21,048 nt of DNA, taken from assembly GCA_031401035.1 (NCBI GenBank), contig JANNRA010000171.1:1-21048 (forward strand), in the 5' to 3' direction. Position numbers and translations under genes: made by a program. This document shows positions 1 through 7,707 of the stretch, piece by piece. The DNA comes from JANNRA01 sp031401035. Its GTDB lineage: Bacteria > Desulfobacterota > Binatia > HRBIN30 > CADEER01. Every line of letters starts with the position of its first letter. Positions within the stretch are counted from its first letter, which is position 1. The notes below the pieces were generated by a model that did not search any database, had not been told where the DNA came from, and saw nothing but the letters and a program-made list of their open reading frames with translations.

Positions 1-521
1 GCGCGGCGCATCCGGTCCTTGCGCGGATCGGGGTCGAGGATCGCGAGCAGCAGGTTGCCGTGCAGCATCGAGACGATCCCCATCGCGGTCGCCTCGGCCT
101 CGTCGGGTTCATCGTAGAGCGGGAGCAGCGCGTCGCGCACGTCGCGTGCGAACTTGTCGTGCAACACGAAGATCGGCTCGCGCAGCGATTCGCGCATCGT
201 CTCCGACTCGATCACCCAGCGCACGATCGCCTGGATCGCAGGCCGCTGTTCGGTGACGAAGCGCTCGTAGACGCCGAAGAGCTGGATCAGCCGCTGCGAC
301 GGATCGCTGTCTTCGAGCGAGCGCGCAACCTCCTCGACGAACGGCACCAGCAAGCGCCGGAATGTTTCGCGGAACAGCGAGTTCTTGTCGCCGAAGTGCC
401 AGAACACCGCGGCGCGGCTGACACCGGCGCGCGCCGCGATCGCAGTGATGCTGGCGCCGTCGTAGCCGCGCGCGGCGAAGAGTCCCGCGGTCAGCGCCGC
501 TGGCTCGGCGCGGCGCGTCAG
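1..521 (-). CDS. TetR/AcrR-family transcriptional regulator, 3' end cut by window edge, non-canonical start
   Basis: This should be a one-component DNA-binding repressor. From the proposed start the frame reads LTRRAEPAALTAGLFAARGY, then GASITAIAARAGVS and RAAVFWHFGDKNSLF. That is the classical TetR helix-turn-helix with the 'FWHFGDK' signature in the first 50 residues. The ligand-binding part follows (ERFVTEQRPAIQAIVRWVIE and onward) and stays open to base 3, so the C-terminus lies outside the window. The frame is closed upstream by TGA at 528-530, and no ATG, GTG or TTG lies between that stop and the HTH. The only plausible initiator is CTG at 519-521, otherwise there is a frameshift. It diverges from aroD. 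Its ligand and targets cannot be told. The family is certain; the start is not. Confidence 0.85.
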   Translation of the reverse strand, partial: MTRRAEPAALTAGLFAARGYDGASITAIAARAGVSRAAVFWHFGDKNSLFRETFRRLLVPFVEEVARSLEDSDPSQRLIQLFGVYERFVTEQRPAIQAIVRWVIESETMRESLREPIFVLHDKFARDVRDALLPLYDEPDEAEATAMGIVSMLHGNLLLAILDPDPRKDRMRR

Positions 522-546
522 CGCCGCTCACGCGGCGCCCGAGGCA

Positions 547-564
547 GCGGCGCGGACGCGCCGC
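547..564. promoter_or_regulatory. 18-bp palindrome between tetR-type gene and aroD, possible operator
   Basis: Two perfect 8-base arms (GCGGCGCG and CGCGCCGC) flank a 2-base centre (GA). The palindrome sits in the short divergent gap between the TetR-type gene and aroD. TetR proteins usually bind palindromes of this size close to their own gene, so autoregulation is a reasonable inference. Chance inverted repeats of G and C are common in DNA this GC-rich, so the call is weak. Confidence 0.3.
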
Positions 565-571
565 ACTCCAC

Positions 572-1324
572 ATGGTTCCCATTCCGCCGGGGGCGTGCGT
601 GGTTCGGCGCATGATCCGCCGCGGCGATCTCGATCTCGGCGCGCTGCCGCGCATCGCGGTGGCGGTAACCGACCGCGACCTCGCCGAGACGAGTTGGGTG
701 GGGCTCGCCGACGTCGTCGAATTGCGCCTCGACCAGTGCACGCGGCGCAGCCCCGACGACGCCGCCGCCATCTGCCGCGCCGCCCGGCGACTCGGCCGAC
801 CGCTGCTGGCGACCGTGCGCAGCGCCGCCGAGGGCGGCGCCGCGGCGGACGACGACGCTCGGCGCGCCGTGTTCGCAGCGGTCGCTCCGCTGGCCGACGG
901 GCTGGATGTCGAGCTCGCCTCGCCAGCGTGCGACGAGATCGTCGCCCTCGCCCGTCGGCACGGTCGCCTGGCGATCGTCTCGCGGCACGACTTTACCACG
1001 ACACCGACCGACGCGGTGCTGGGCGCGGCGCTGGCCGACGGTGGGCGGCGCGGCGATGTCGTGAAGCTGGCGGCGACGCCCGCCGGTCCCGCCGACCTCG
1101 CCCGCCTCGTCGATCTGCAGCGCCTCCCCGGGCCGGCGCGCATCGTCATCGCCATGGGCGCCGAGGGGGCCGCGTCGCGCGTCTTCCTGCCGCTGCTCGG
1201 CTCGCTGCTGACCTACAGCTTCGTCGGCGCCCCGACGGCGCCCGGGCAACTGCCGCTCAGCGAACTCTACGATGCGCTGCGCCGCTACTCGCCCGCCTTC
1301 GCGGCGGCGCACCCGGCGCGTTGA
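572..1324 (+). CDS. aroD: 3-dehydroquinate dehydratase, type I
   Basis: This enzyme dehydrates 3-dehydroquinate to 3-dehydroshikimate in the shikimate pathway, through a Schiff base on lysine, in the cytoplasm. The whole type I signature is visible in 250 residues: VELRLDQ (49-55), ATVRSAAEGG (80-89), DVEL (112-115), SRHDFTTTP with catalytic His139, VVKLAATP with Schiff-base Lys165, MGAEGAASR (195-203) and the C-terminal GAPTAPGQLP loop (219-228). The length matches the family. An alternative start at the second ATG (611-613) gives MIRRGDLDLGALPRIAVAV, which aligns better with the usual compact N-terminus. The first ATG adds 13 residues, and neither start has a clear Shine-Dalgarno. The TetR-type gene is divergent upstream and the MaoC-type gene follows after about 90 bases. 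Confidence 0.93.
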   Translation: MVPIPPGACVVRRMIRRGDLDLGALPRIAVAVTDRDLAETSWVGLADVVELRLDQCTRRSPDDAAAICRAARRLGRPLLATVRSAAEGGAAADDDARRAVFAAVAPLADGLDVELASPACDEIVALARRHGRLAIVSRHDFTTTPTDAVLGAALADGGRRGDVVKLAATPAGPADLARLVDLQRLPGPARIVIAMGAEGAASRVFLPLLGSLLTYSFVGAPTAPGQLPLSELYDALRRYSPAFAAAHPAR

Positions 1325-1415
1325 CCGTCCCCCGGACGCGTACTAGATCGACCTCTTGCCCGGGCATCCGCCCTTTTGCACGCAACCATCGGCAGAGCAG
1401 CCACCAGGAGGACAG

Positions 1416-1898
1416 ATGCAGGAGATCCGCTTCGACGACATCGACGCCCTGCGCGCCAAGGTCAGTCAGACGTTCGGCGCCTGGGGGCCGGAGGTCGAGA
1501 TCACGCAGGACATGATCAACCAGTTCGCCGAGCTCACCGGCGACCATCAATGGATTCACGTCGATGTCGAGCGCGCCCGGCGCGAGAGCCCGTTCAAGAC
1601 CACTATCGCGCACGGCTTCCTCACCCTCAGCCTCCTGCCGACCCTCCGCCCCGCCTCGGACCACAGGATCGTCGGCTACGGCAACGCCACCAACTACGGC
1701 TCCGACAAGCTGCGCTTCGTCAGCCCGGTGCCAGGCGGCGCCAAGGTGCACGCCCGGGCCCGCCTGGTCGGCGCCGAAGCCAAGCCGAAGGGCACCCAGG
1801 TGACGCAGGAGATCGCCGTGCACGTCGTCGGCCAGGACGAGCGCCCCGCCCTGACCTACACGATGCTGGTGCTCTACCACCCGGCCGTGAAGACGTGA
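1416..1898 (+). CDS. MaoC-like (R)-specific enoyl-CoA hydratase / dehydratase
   Basis: This is a hot-dog-fold protein of 160 residues expected to hydrate or dehydrate an acyl-CoA thioester. The hydratase-2 motif reads FAELTGDHQWIHVDVERA (37-54), with the catalytic pair Asp43 and His48. The Asn usually found after the Asp is Gln here, as in the NodN-like branch (family knowledge). IAHGFLTLSLLP (64-75) is the conserved active-site helix and strand. The ATG at 1416 was chosen because AGGAGG lies about 4-5 bases before it; an upstream in-frame ATG would add an unconserved tail. The gene ends 4 bases before the next one, so the two are probably co-transcribed. The natural acyl chain cannot be read from the sequence. 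Confidence 0.88.
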   Translation: MQEIRFDDIDALRAKVSQTFGAWGPEVEITQDMINQFAELTGDHQWIHVDVERARRESPFKTTIAHGFLTLSLLPTLRPASDHRIVGYGNATNYGSDKLRFVSPVPGGAKVHARARLVGAEAKPKGTQVTQEIAVHVVGQDERPALTYTMLVLYHPAVKT

Positions 1899-1902
1899 GG
1901 CG

Positions 1903-3015
1903 TTGACGGTCCCGATCCTCGATCTCGCCGCCGAGTATGCCAGCCTGCGGGCGGCGGTCGATGCCGCCGTCGCCCGCGTCATCGACGGTACTGCCTTCGT
2001 CGGCGGCGCCGAAGTGCAGGGCTTCGAGGCGGAGTTCGCCGCCTACCTCGGCGCCCGGCACGCGATCGGCGTCGCCAACGGCACGGACGCCATCGAGCTG
2101 GCGCTGCAGGCCCTCGGCATCGGCCGCGGCGACGCCGTGCTGACGGTCCCCTTCACGTTCGCCGCGACGGTCGAGGCCATCGTACGCTGCGGCGCGACGC
2201 CACTGTTCGCCGACATCGGCGCCGACTTCACCCTCGACATCGACGCCGCCGAGGCCGTGCTGCGAGCGCGTCCGGTCCGCGCCATCCTGGTCGTCCACTT
2301 GTACGGCCAGCCGGCCGATCTCGACCGCCTCCTGCCGCTGGCACGGCGCTACGGCGCGGCGCTGATCGAGGATACGGCCCAGGCGCACGGCGCCTGGGTG
2401 ACCGTCGGCGGCCAGCGGCGCCGCGCCGGCACCATCGGCGACGCCGGCTGTTTCAGTTTCTACCCGACCAAAAATCTCGGCGCGATGGGCGACGCCGGCG
2501 CGGTGGTCACCGAGCGCGACGACCTGGCGGCGCGCGTGCGCCTGATCGCCAACCATGGCGACCGCGCCAAGTACGACCACGTCCTTTCCGACGGCCGCAA
2601 CTCGCGCCTCGACGCCCTGCAGGCAGCCGTCCTGCGCGTCAAGCTCCCGCACCTCGACACCTGGAACGGCGCCCGCCGCGCCGCCGCCGCACGCTATGCC
2701 GCCGGCCTCGCCGGCCTGCCCCTGGGGCTGCCGAGCGAGCGTGCCGGCGTCGAGCACGTCTACCATCAGTACGCGGTGCGCCACGCGCGCCGCGACGCGG
2801 TGATCGCCGCGCTCGGCGCGCGCGGCATCGGCACCGGCATCCACTACCCGCGCCCGCTGCACCTGCAGGACGGCTTTCGCGCCTTCGGGTGCGGCGCCGC
2901 CAGCCTGCCGGCCGCCGAGGCGGCGGCGGCGGAGATCTTCTCCCTGCCGATGTCGCCGTTCCTCACCGCGGCGCAGAGCGCCGAGGTCATCGCAGCGGTG
3001 CGCGCGGTGGTGTGA
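1903..3015 (+). CDS. DegT/DnrJ/EryC1/StrS-family PLP-dependent aminotransferase
   Basis: This is a fold-type I PLP enzyme of the sugar aminotransferase family, which transfers an amino group to keto-sugar nucleotides. Of its 370 residues, the clear landmarks are ANGTDAIELAL (58-68, phosphate binding), LIEDTAQAHGA (154-164, with Asp157 for the PLP ring nitrogen), CFSFYPTKNLGAMGDAGAV (183-201, PLP-binding Lys190) and NSRLDALQAAVLRVKL, the family's substrate and dimer segment. The start is TTG at 1903, which gives VPILDLAAEY, the usual first strand. It comes 4 bases after the MaoC stop, which suggests translational coupling. No nucleotide-sugar dehydrogenase, isomerase or glycosyltransferase lies beside it, so the amino sugar made is unknown. 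It converges on the cyclase gene with only 15 bases between the stops. Confidence 0.92.
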   Translation: MTVPILDLAAEYASLRAAVDAAVARVIDGTAFVGGAEVQGFEAEFAAYLGARHAIGVANGTDAIELALQALGIGRGDAVLTVPFTFAATVEAIVRCGATPLFADIGADFTLDIDAAEAVLRARPVRAILVVHLYGQPADLDRLLPLARRYGAALIEDTAQAHGAWVTVGGQRRRAGTIGDAGCFSFYPTKNLGAMGDAGAVVTERDDLAARVRLIANHGDRAKYDHVLSDGRNSRLDALQAAVLRVKLPHLDTWNGARRAAAARYAAGLAGLPLGLPSERAGVEHVYHQYAVRHARRDAVIAALGARGIGTGIHYPRPLHLQDGFRAFGCGAASLPAAEAAAAEIFSLPMSPFLTAAQSAEVIAAVRAVV

Positions 3016-3030
3016 CCGGGACGCGCGGCT

Positions 3031-6000
3031 CTACGCGCTGACCGCCGCCGGCGCGGTCTCGGTCTGCGTCAGTAGCAGGGCGATGATGCGCTCGTAACGC
3101 GTCATGCCGATGGCGCGGCCGAGATCGCGGGCGCGCTCGAGGGCGCGCCGGGCGACCGCGACGTCGTCGCGGTCGAGCGCCAGACGAGCGCGCGCCACCA
3201 GCGCCTGGGCCTGCACCGAGCGGCTGTTGATCGCCTCGGCCAGCGCCATCGCGCGATCCACCGTGCGCTCGGCCTCGGCCCAGGTTGCCGGCTCGAGGCG
3301 CACCAGCACGTCGGCGAGCGCCGCCGCGGCGACGGCCTCGCGCTGCCGGCCGGCGGCGCGGTCGAGCGCCAGGCGCGCCACGCGCTCGGCGCGCTTGAGC
3401 TCGCCCAGGCCGAGATAGGCGTCGATCAGGGGCTGGACGACCATCATCATGTTGCCGCCCAGCGCCACGCCCTCTTCCAGGCTGTCGGCGAGGTCGCCGA
3501 TCGACACCGACTCGCCGAGGCCGACGCGCGCCGCCAACAGCAGCACCTGGCCGCGCTGCACGCCGGCGCTGCTGCCGATCTGCTCGGCGATCTCCAGGCT
3601 GCGCGCCGCCCATTCGCGCGCGGCGGCGGCGTCGCCCCGCGCCAGGTGCAGCTGCGCCAGCGTCGCCGTCGTGCCGCTCTGCACCGTGCGGTTGTTCGAC
3701 TGCTCGGCGAGCACGAGGATTTCCGGGGCGTCGGCCGCCACGCCGGCCAGGTCGTCGGTGGCGAACAGGAGGCCGAGACGCATCCAGCGCGCGCCGAGGT
3801 ACATGTCCGAAGCCGATGCGTCGTGCCCGCGCGCCGTCAGCTCGCGCAACACCCAGTCGATGGTGGCCACCGCGTCGCCGAAGCGCCCATCGAGTAGGGC
3901 GTTCCATGCCACCGCGCGCGAGGCGCTGATCGCCTGCATCGGATCGGCGGATTGCTTCGCCTCGCGCACCGCCGCCTCGCTGATCGCAATGCCCTCGGCG
4001 AAGCGGGCCGGATCTGCGGTGAGCAGCATGCCGTGCATGGTGCGCAACAAGATCCGTGCATCACCGGCGCCGAGCTGCTCGGCCAGCTCGGCGCCGCGCA
4101 GCGCAGCGCGCTCAGCCTCCGCGTCCGACGAGTTGCCGTAGAGGACCGTGACGCGCACGTAGGCCAACGTGGCCTCGAGCGCCCAGCGCAGAAAGCGCGC
4201 CTCGGCCGGGCTCGCACACAATGCCGCCTCGGCAATCTCCCAGGCGCGCCGCGCCAGGTCCAGCGCGGTGCGGAACAACGGCGCACGCTCGGCCTCGGTG
4301 ACCGCGCGCAAGAGCGTCTCAACCGCCTTGGCGCGGTCGTCGCTCTCCGCATAGTGGTGGGCAATGAGCGCCGGACGCGCCAGCGTCGGGTCGCCGCCGC
4401 CCTCTTCGAGCAGCGCCGCGACGCGTCCATGCAGGCGGCGCCGCTCGCGGTGCAGCAGCGAACCGTACGCCACCTCCTGGGTCAGGCTCTCGCCGAAACG
4501 ATACTCGTCGTCGGAGAACAGGCTCTTGCGATGGATGACGCCGCGACGTGTCAGCTCGGCAAGCTCGGGGTCGACGTCGACCGCCTCGGCGACCAACAGG
4601 CGGCCCAGGTCGCCGCGGCGGAACTGGCGACCGAGCACGGCGGCAAGCTGCGCCACGCGCTTGGCGGTCGGCGACAGCCGATCGAGGCGCGCCGCGATCA
4701 CCTCCCGCACGCTGCCTGGGATGAGGATCTCCTCCACCGGACGGGTGAGGCGCACGACGCCGTCCTCGGGCGCCAGGAACCCCTCCTCGAGCAGCGAGCG
4801 GATGATCTCCTCGGCGAAGAACGGGCTGCCCTCCGCCTTGGCCAGGATGCGGGCCTCGAGCTCGGCGGGGAGCGCGCCGCCGGCGAGAACGCGGGTAATG
4901 CGCACCACGTCGCCATCGAGCAGCGGCCGCAGGTGCAGCTGCGTCACCGCCGCGCCGGTGCGCCAGGCGGGACGGTAGTCCGGTCGGTGGCTGAGCACGA
5001 CCATCACCTGGGCCCGCGCCAGGCGCGCCAACGCCATCGCCAGCAGCTCCTGTGACGACTCGTCGATCCAGTGCAGGTCCTCGACGATCATCACCACCGG
5101 GCCGCGTCTGGTCTCCGCATGCATGAGCTGCGTGATGGCCTCGAACGTCTCCTGCTTGAGCGCCTCGAGCGGCAGATCGGCCGGCAGCGTCGCCGGCACC
5201 GCCAGGACGCGGCAGAGAAGCGGATAGGCCTTCTCGGTATCGGGCGCGGCGCCGCCGAGGCGGGCGGCGACCTTGGCGCAGGCGTCGGCCTCGTCGTCGG
5301 CATTGGAGAGGTCGAAATACTGGCGCAGCATACTGACGAAAGGCGCCAAGGGGACGGTCTGATTGAGCGCCGCGCAGCGGCCCTCGAAAAAGCACACCTC
5401 GTCGCCGCCGGCGAGCAGGCGTTGTTTGAACTCGTAGATCAGGCGCGACTTGCCACTCCCCGCATCGCCGTCCACCGCCACCACCTGCGCGTAGCGCCCG
5501 GCGATGCGGCGGAAGCCGGCGTCGAGCAGCGCCAGCTCCTCCTCGCGGCCGACCAGCGGCGTCAGGCCGCGCTCGGCGGCGACCAGCATCGGGCTCTCGA
5601 GCTCGCGCGCGGCGAGCACTTCGAAGGCCGCTACCGGTTCGGCCTTGCCCTTCACCGCCAGCGGGCCGACCGAGCGCAGGGTGGCGATGCCGCGCACCAG
5701 GCGCGCCGTCGTCTCGCTGATGAGGATCGTACCGGGCGCGGCCAATCCTTCCAGGCGAGCGGCGAGGTTGGTCGTATCGCCGATCGCCGTGTAGTCCATC
5801 TTCAGATCGTTACCGACCGTGCCCACCACCACCGGTCCGGTGTTGATGCCGATGCGCGCCGGCAGCGTCAGGCCACGCTGGCGCTGCAGGTCCGCGTTGA
5901 AGAGCGCGAGCGCGTCGCGGATCGCCACGGCAGCGCGCACGGCGCGCTGCGGCGCATCCTCGTGCGCGATCGGGGCCCCGAACAGCGCCATGAACCCGTC

Positions 6001-6414
6001 GCCGGCGAGTTGGTTGACGATGCCCTCGAAGCGGTAGATCTCGCGCATGGCCAGGGCGGCATACTGATCGAGTAACTCGCGGTACACCTCCGCATCCAGG
6101 CCGGCGGCAATCGTCGTCGAACCGGCGATGTCGCAGAACAGCACCGTCACCTGTTTGCGTTCGCCGGCCAGGTCGCGCGCGGCGCGGAACTTCTCCGCCA
6201 GACTCTCCGGCACCGGCGCGGCGGCGGCGGCCGCGGGCGCCGCCGCCGCCGCGTCCAGGGCCTGGCCACAGTCGGGGCAGAAGCGGAAGCCGGCAGCGAC
6301 CTGGGCGCCGCACTGGCCACATTGCTGCGCGGCGTGCGCGCCGCAGGCGTGGCAGAAGGCCTTGCCGGGGAGGAGCTCGGTACCGCAGGCTCCGCAGCGC
6401 ATGCCTACGACCAT
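3031..6414 (-). CDS. Zinc-ribbon / class III nucleotide cyclase / AAA-type ATPase / TPR-like signalling protein
   Basis: This is a large cytoplasmic signalling protein of 1,127 residues. A double zinc ribbon comes first (Cys7, 10, 21, 24 and Cys32, 35, 46, 49), then an Ala-rich linker. The class III cyclase domain (about 87-265) has metal-binding Asp95 (LFCDIAGST) and Asp139 (LAGDGFMALFG), Lys205 and Asp212 in the purine-binding region, and NLAARLE with the transition-state Asn and Arg. An ATPase module follows, with Walker A DGDAGSGKS (315-323) and Walker B VVMIVEDLHW (439-448). The rest is helical and TPR-like. All catalytic residues are present, so a working cyclase is likely; the choice of ATP over GTP is from family knowledge. 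A second ATG four codons in (6402) is an alternative start. This architecture is common in soil proteobacteria and actinobacteria. It lies 57 bases after the RNA methyltransferase on the same strand. Confidence 0.93.
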   Translation of the reverse strand: MVVGMRCGACGTELLPGKAFCHACGAHAAQQCGQCGAQVAAGFRFCPDCGQALDAAAAAPAAAAAAPVPESLAEKFRAARDLAGERKQVTVLFCDIAGSTTIAAGLDAEVYRELLDQYAALAMREIYRFEGIVNQLAGDGFMALFGAPIAHEDAPQRAVRAAVAIRDALALFNADLQRQRGLTLPARIGINTGPVVVGTVGNDLKMDYTAIGDTTNLAARLEGLAAPGTILISETTARLVRGIATLRSVGPLAVKGKAEPVAAFEVLAARELESPMLVAAERGLTPLVGREEELALLDAGFRRIAGRYAQVVAVDGDAGSGKSRLIYEFKQRLLAGGDEVCFFEGRCAALNQTVPLAPFVSMLRQYFDLSNADDEADACAKVAARLGGAAPDTEKAYPLLCRVLAVPATLPADLPLEALKQETFEAITQLMHAETRRGPVVMIVEDLHWIDESSQELLAMALARLARAQVMVVLSHRPDYRPAWRTGAAVTQLHLRPLLDGDVVRITRVLAGGALPAELEARILAKAEGSPFFAEEIIRSLLEEGFLAPEDGVVRLTRPVEEILIPGSVREVIAARLDRLSPTAKRVAQLAAVLGRQFRRGDLGRLLVAEAVDVDPELAELTRRGVIHRKSLFSDDEYRFGESLTQEVAYGSLLHRERRRLHGRVAALLEEGGGDPTLARPALIAHHYAESDDRAKAVETLLRAVTEAERAPLFRTALDLARRAWEIAEAALCASPAEARFLRWALEATLAYVRVTVLYGNSSDAEAERAALRGAELAEQLGAGDARILLRTMHGMLLTADPARFAEGIAISEAAVREAKQSADPMQAISASRAVAWNALLDGRFGDAVATIDWVLRELTARGHDASASDMYLGARWMRLGLLFATDDLAGVAADAPEILVLAEQSNNRTVQSGTTATLAQLHLARGDAAAAREWAARSLEIAEQIGSSAGVQRGQVLLLAARVGLGESVSIGDLADSLEEGVALGGNMMMVVQPLIDAYLGLGELKRAERVARLALDRAAGRQREAVAAAALADVLVRLEPATWAEAERTVDRAMALAEAINSRSVQAQALVARARLALDRDDVAVARRALERARDLGRAIGMTRYERIIALLLTQTETAPAAVSA

Positions 6415-6471
6415 TCGTCCCGAGCGGTGGGCGAGTCAAGCACACCCCCGGCGGCGCGGCGCCCCGCCCGC

Positions 6472-7656
6472 CTACGAGACGGCACGGGTCGCCAGGGCGA
6501 CGCACTCGACATGGTCGGTCTGCGGCAACATGTCGAACGGGTCGACGCGGGCGATGCGCCAGCCCCGTGCGGCGAACCAGTCGAGGTCGCGCGCCAGCGT
6601 GCCAGGCTCGCAGGACACGTAAACCAGCCGCGTCGGCGCGGCGCCGACGATGGCGGCGCGCGTCGCCTCGTCGGCGCCCTTGCGGGGCGGATTGAGAGTG
6701 ATCAGATCGAGCCGCGGCAGCTCGGCGGCAAGCTGCGTCAGGCCTTCGGCCGCCGGCGCGGCGCGAAAGCGGACGTTGTGGTAGCCGTTCAGACGGATGT
6801 TCTCCTTCGCGTCGAGCACGGCGAGCGGCGAGGCCTCGATGCCGAACACCTGCTTGGCGGCACCGGCGAGGAAGAAGCTGATCGCCCCGACGCCGGCGTA
6901 CAGATCGACGGCGATCTCGTCGGGCTGCGGCGCCGCGAGATGCAGGACGCGGTCGTAGACCCGGCGCGCCACCGCGATGTTGGCCTGCAGAAAGGCCCCG
7001 GCGCGGCTGGTCAGCTTGAGGCCGCCGACGCGTTCGAGCAGCGCCGCCTCGTGCGTCAGGGCGACGAAACGCGGTCCGAAGATGACGTTGCCGCGCGTGT
7101 CGTTGGGATTGAGGGCGACGCTGATGACGCCGCGCACCCGCCGCAGCCGCGTCAGCAGCGCCTGCTCGCCACGCCAGGTGCGGTCGCGTACCACCAGGAT
7201 GATCTGCGCGCTACGCTGCCAGGCGCTCGTCCGCACCACCACGTAACGCAGCCAGCCGCTGCCGTCGCGCTCGTCGTAGACCGGCACGTCCGCCGCCTCC
7301 AGCGCGGCGCGGGTGGCGGCAAGGACGCTGGTGATGAGCGGCTGGTGCACCGGGCAGCGGGCGATGTCCACCACCTGGTGGGTGCCTGGCCGATAGACTC
7401 CGAGGAGCAGCCCGCGCCCAGCCCGGCGGACGACGAGCTTGGCCTGATTGCGGTAGCCGAAGACGCGTGGCGAGCCGACCATCGCGCCGACCGCCACCGC
7501 GGCCAGGCGTGGGTACTCGGCCAGGGCCGCCAGGACGCGCGCCCGTTTGCGCTCCAGCTGGCGGCCGTACGGCGTGCCGATCAGGGCGCAGCCGACGCAC
7601 TCCGGCGCATGCGGGCACGCAGCGGCAACGGACGTGGACGGCGGCGCGGGCGGCAT
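6472..7656 (-). CDS. RlmD/RumA-family RNA (uracil-5-)-methyltransferase
   Basis: This SAM-dependent enzyme makes 5-methyluridine in 23S rRNA or tRNA. The 394 residues show a four-Cys iron-sulfur ligand set near the N-terminus (Cys14, 20, 23 and Cys101), AFLQANIAVA (221-230), the SAM-binding DLYAGVGAISFFL (251-263), LNPPRKG (321-327), the nucleophile in VYVSCEPGTLARDL (Cys349) and the base in PFDMLPQTDHVECV (Glu384). Bacterial RumA proteins often begin with a TRAM RNA-binding domain, which is absent here. The frame starts almost directly at the cluster cysteines. The exact uridine (U1939, U747 or tRNA U54) cannot be assigned from sequence alone, so no symbol is given. It is probably co-transcribed with the downstream cyclase gene. 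Confidence 0.92.
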   Translation of the reverse strand: MPPAPPSTSVAAACPHAPECVGCALIGTPYGRQLERKRARVLAALAEYPRLAAVAVGAMVGSPRVFGYRNQAKLVVRRAGRGLLLGVYRPGTHQVVDIARCPVHQPLITSVLAATRAALEAADVPVYDERDGSGWLRYVVVRTSAWQRSAQIILVVRDRTWRGEQALLTRLRRVRGVISVALNPNDTRGNVIFGPRFVALTHEAALLERVGGLKLTSRAGAFLQANIAVARRVYDRVLHLAAPQPDEIAVDLYAGVGAISFFLAGAAKQVFGIEASPLAVLDAKENIRLNGYHNVRFRAAPAAEGLTQLAAELPRLDLITLNPPRKGADEATRAAIVGAAPTRLVYVSCEPGTLARDLDWFAARGWRIARVDPFDMLPQTDHVECVALATRAVS

Positions 7657-7707
7657 GGCCGCCGAGCGATACTATGCCGCGGCCGGCGTGTCAGCGGGCC
7701 CCACCCG

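Noticed and set aside
109..1155. 348-codon minus-strand frame over the TetR and aroD region
   Set aside because: It overlaps aroD antisense and reads the TetR DNA in a wrong frame. The TetR motifs appear only in the frame starting at 521.
1720..2862. 380-codon minus-strand frame opposite the aminotransferase
   Set aside because: The plus strand carries the complete PLP signature; the minus product has no recognisable domain.
3016..3030. Shared terminator between the convergent aminotransferase and cyclase genes
   Set aside because: Only 15 bases separate the stops and no stem followed by a T-run is visible.
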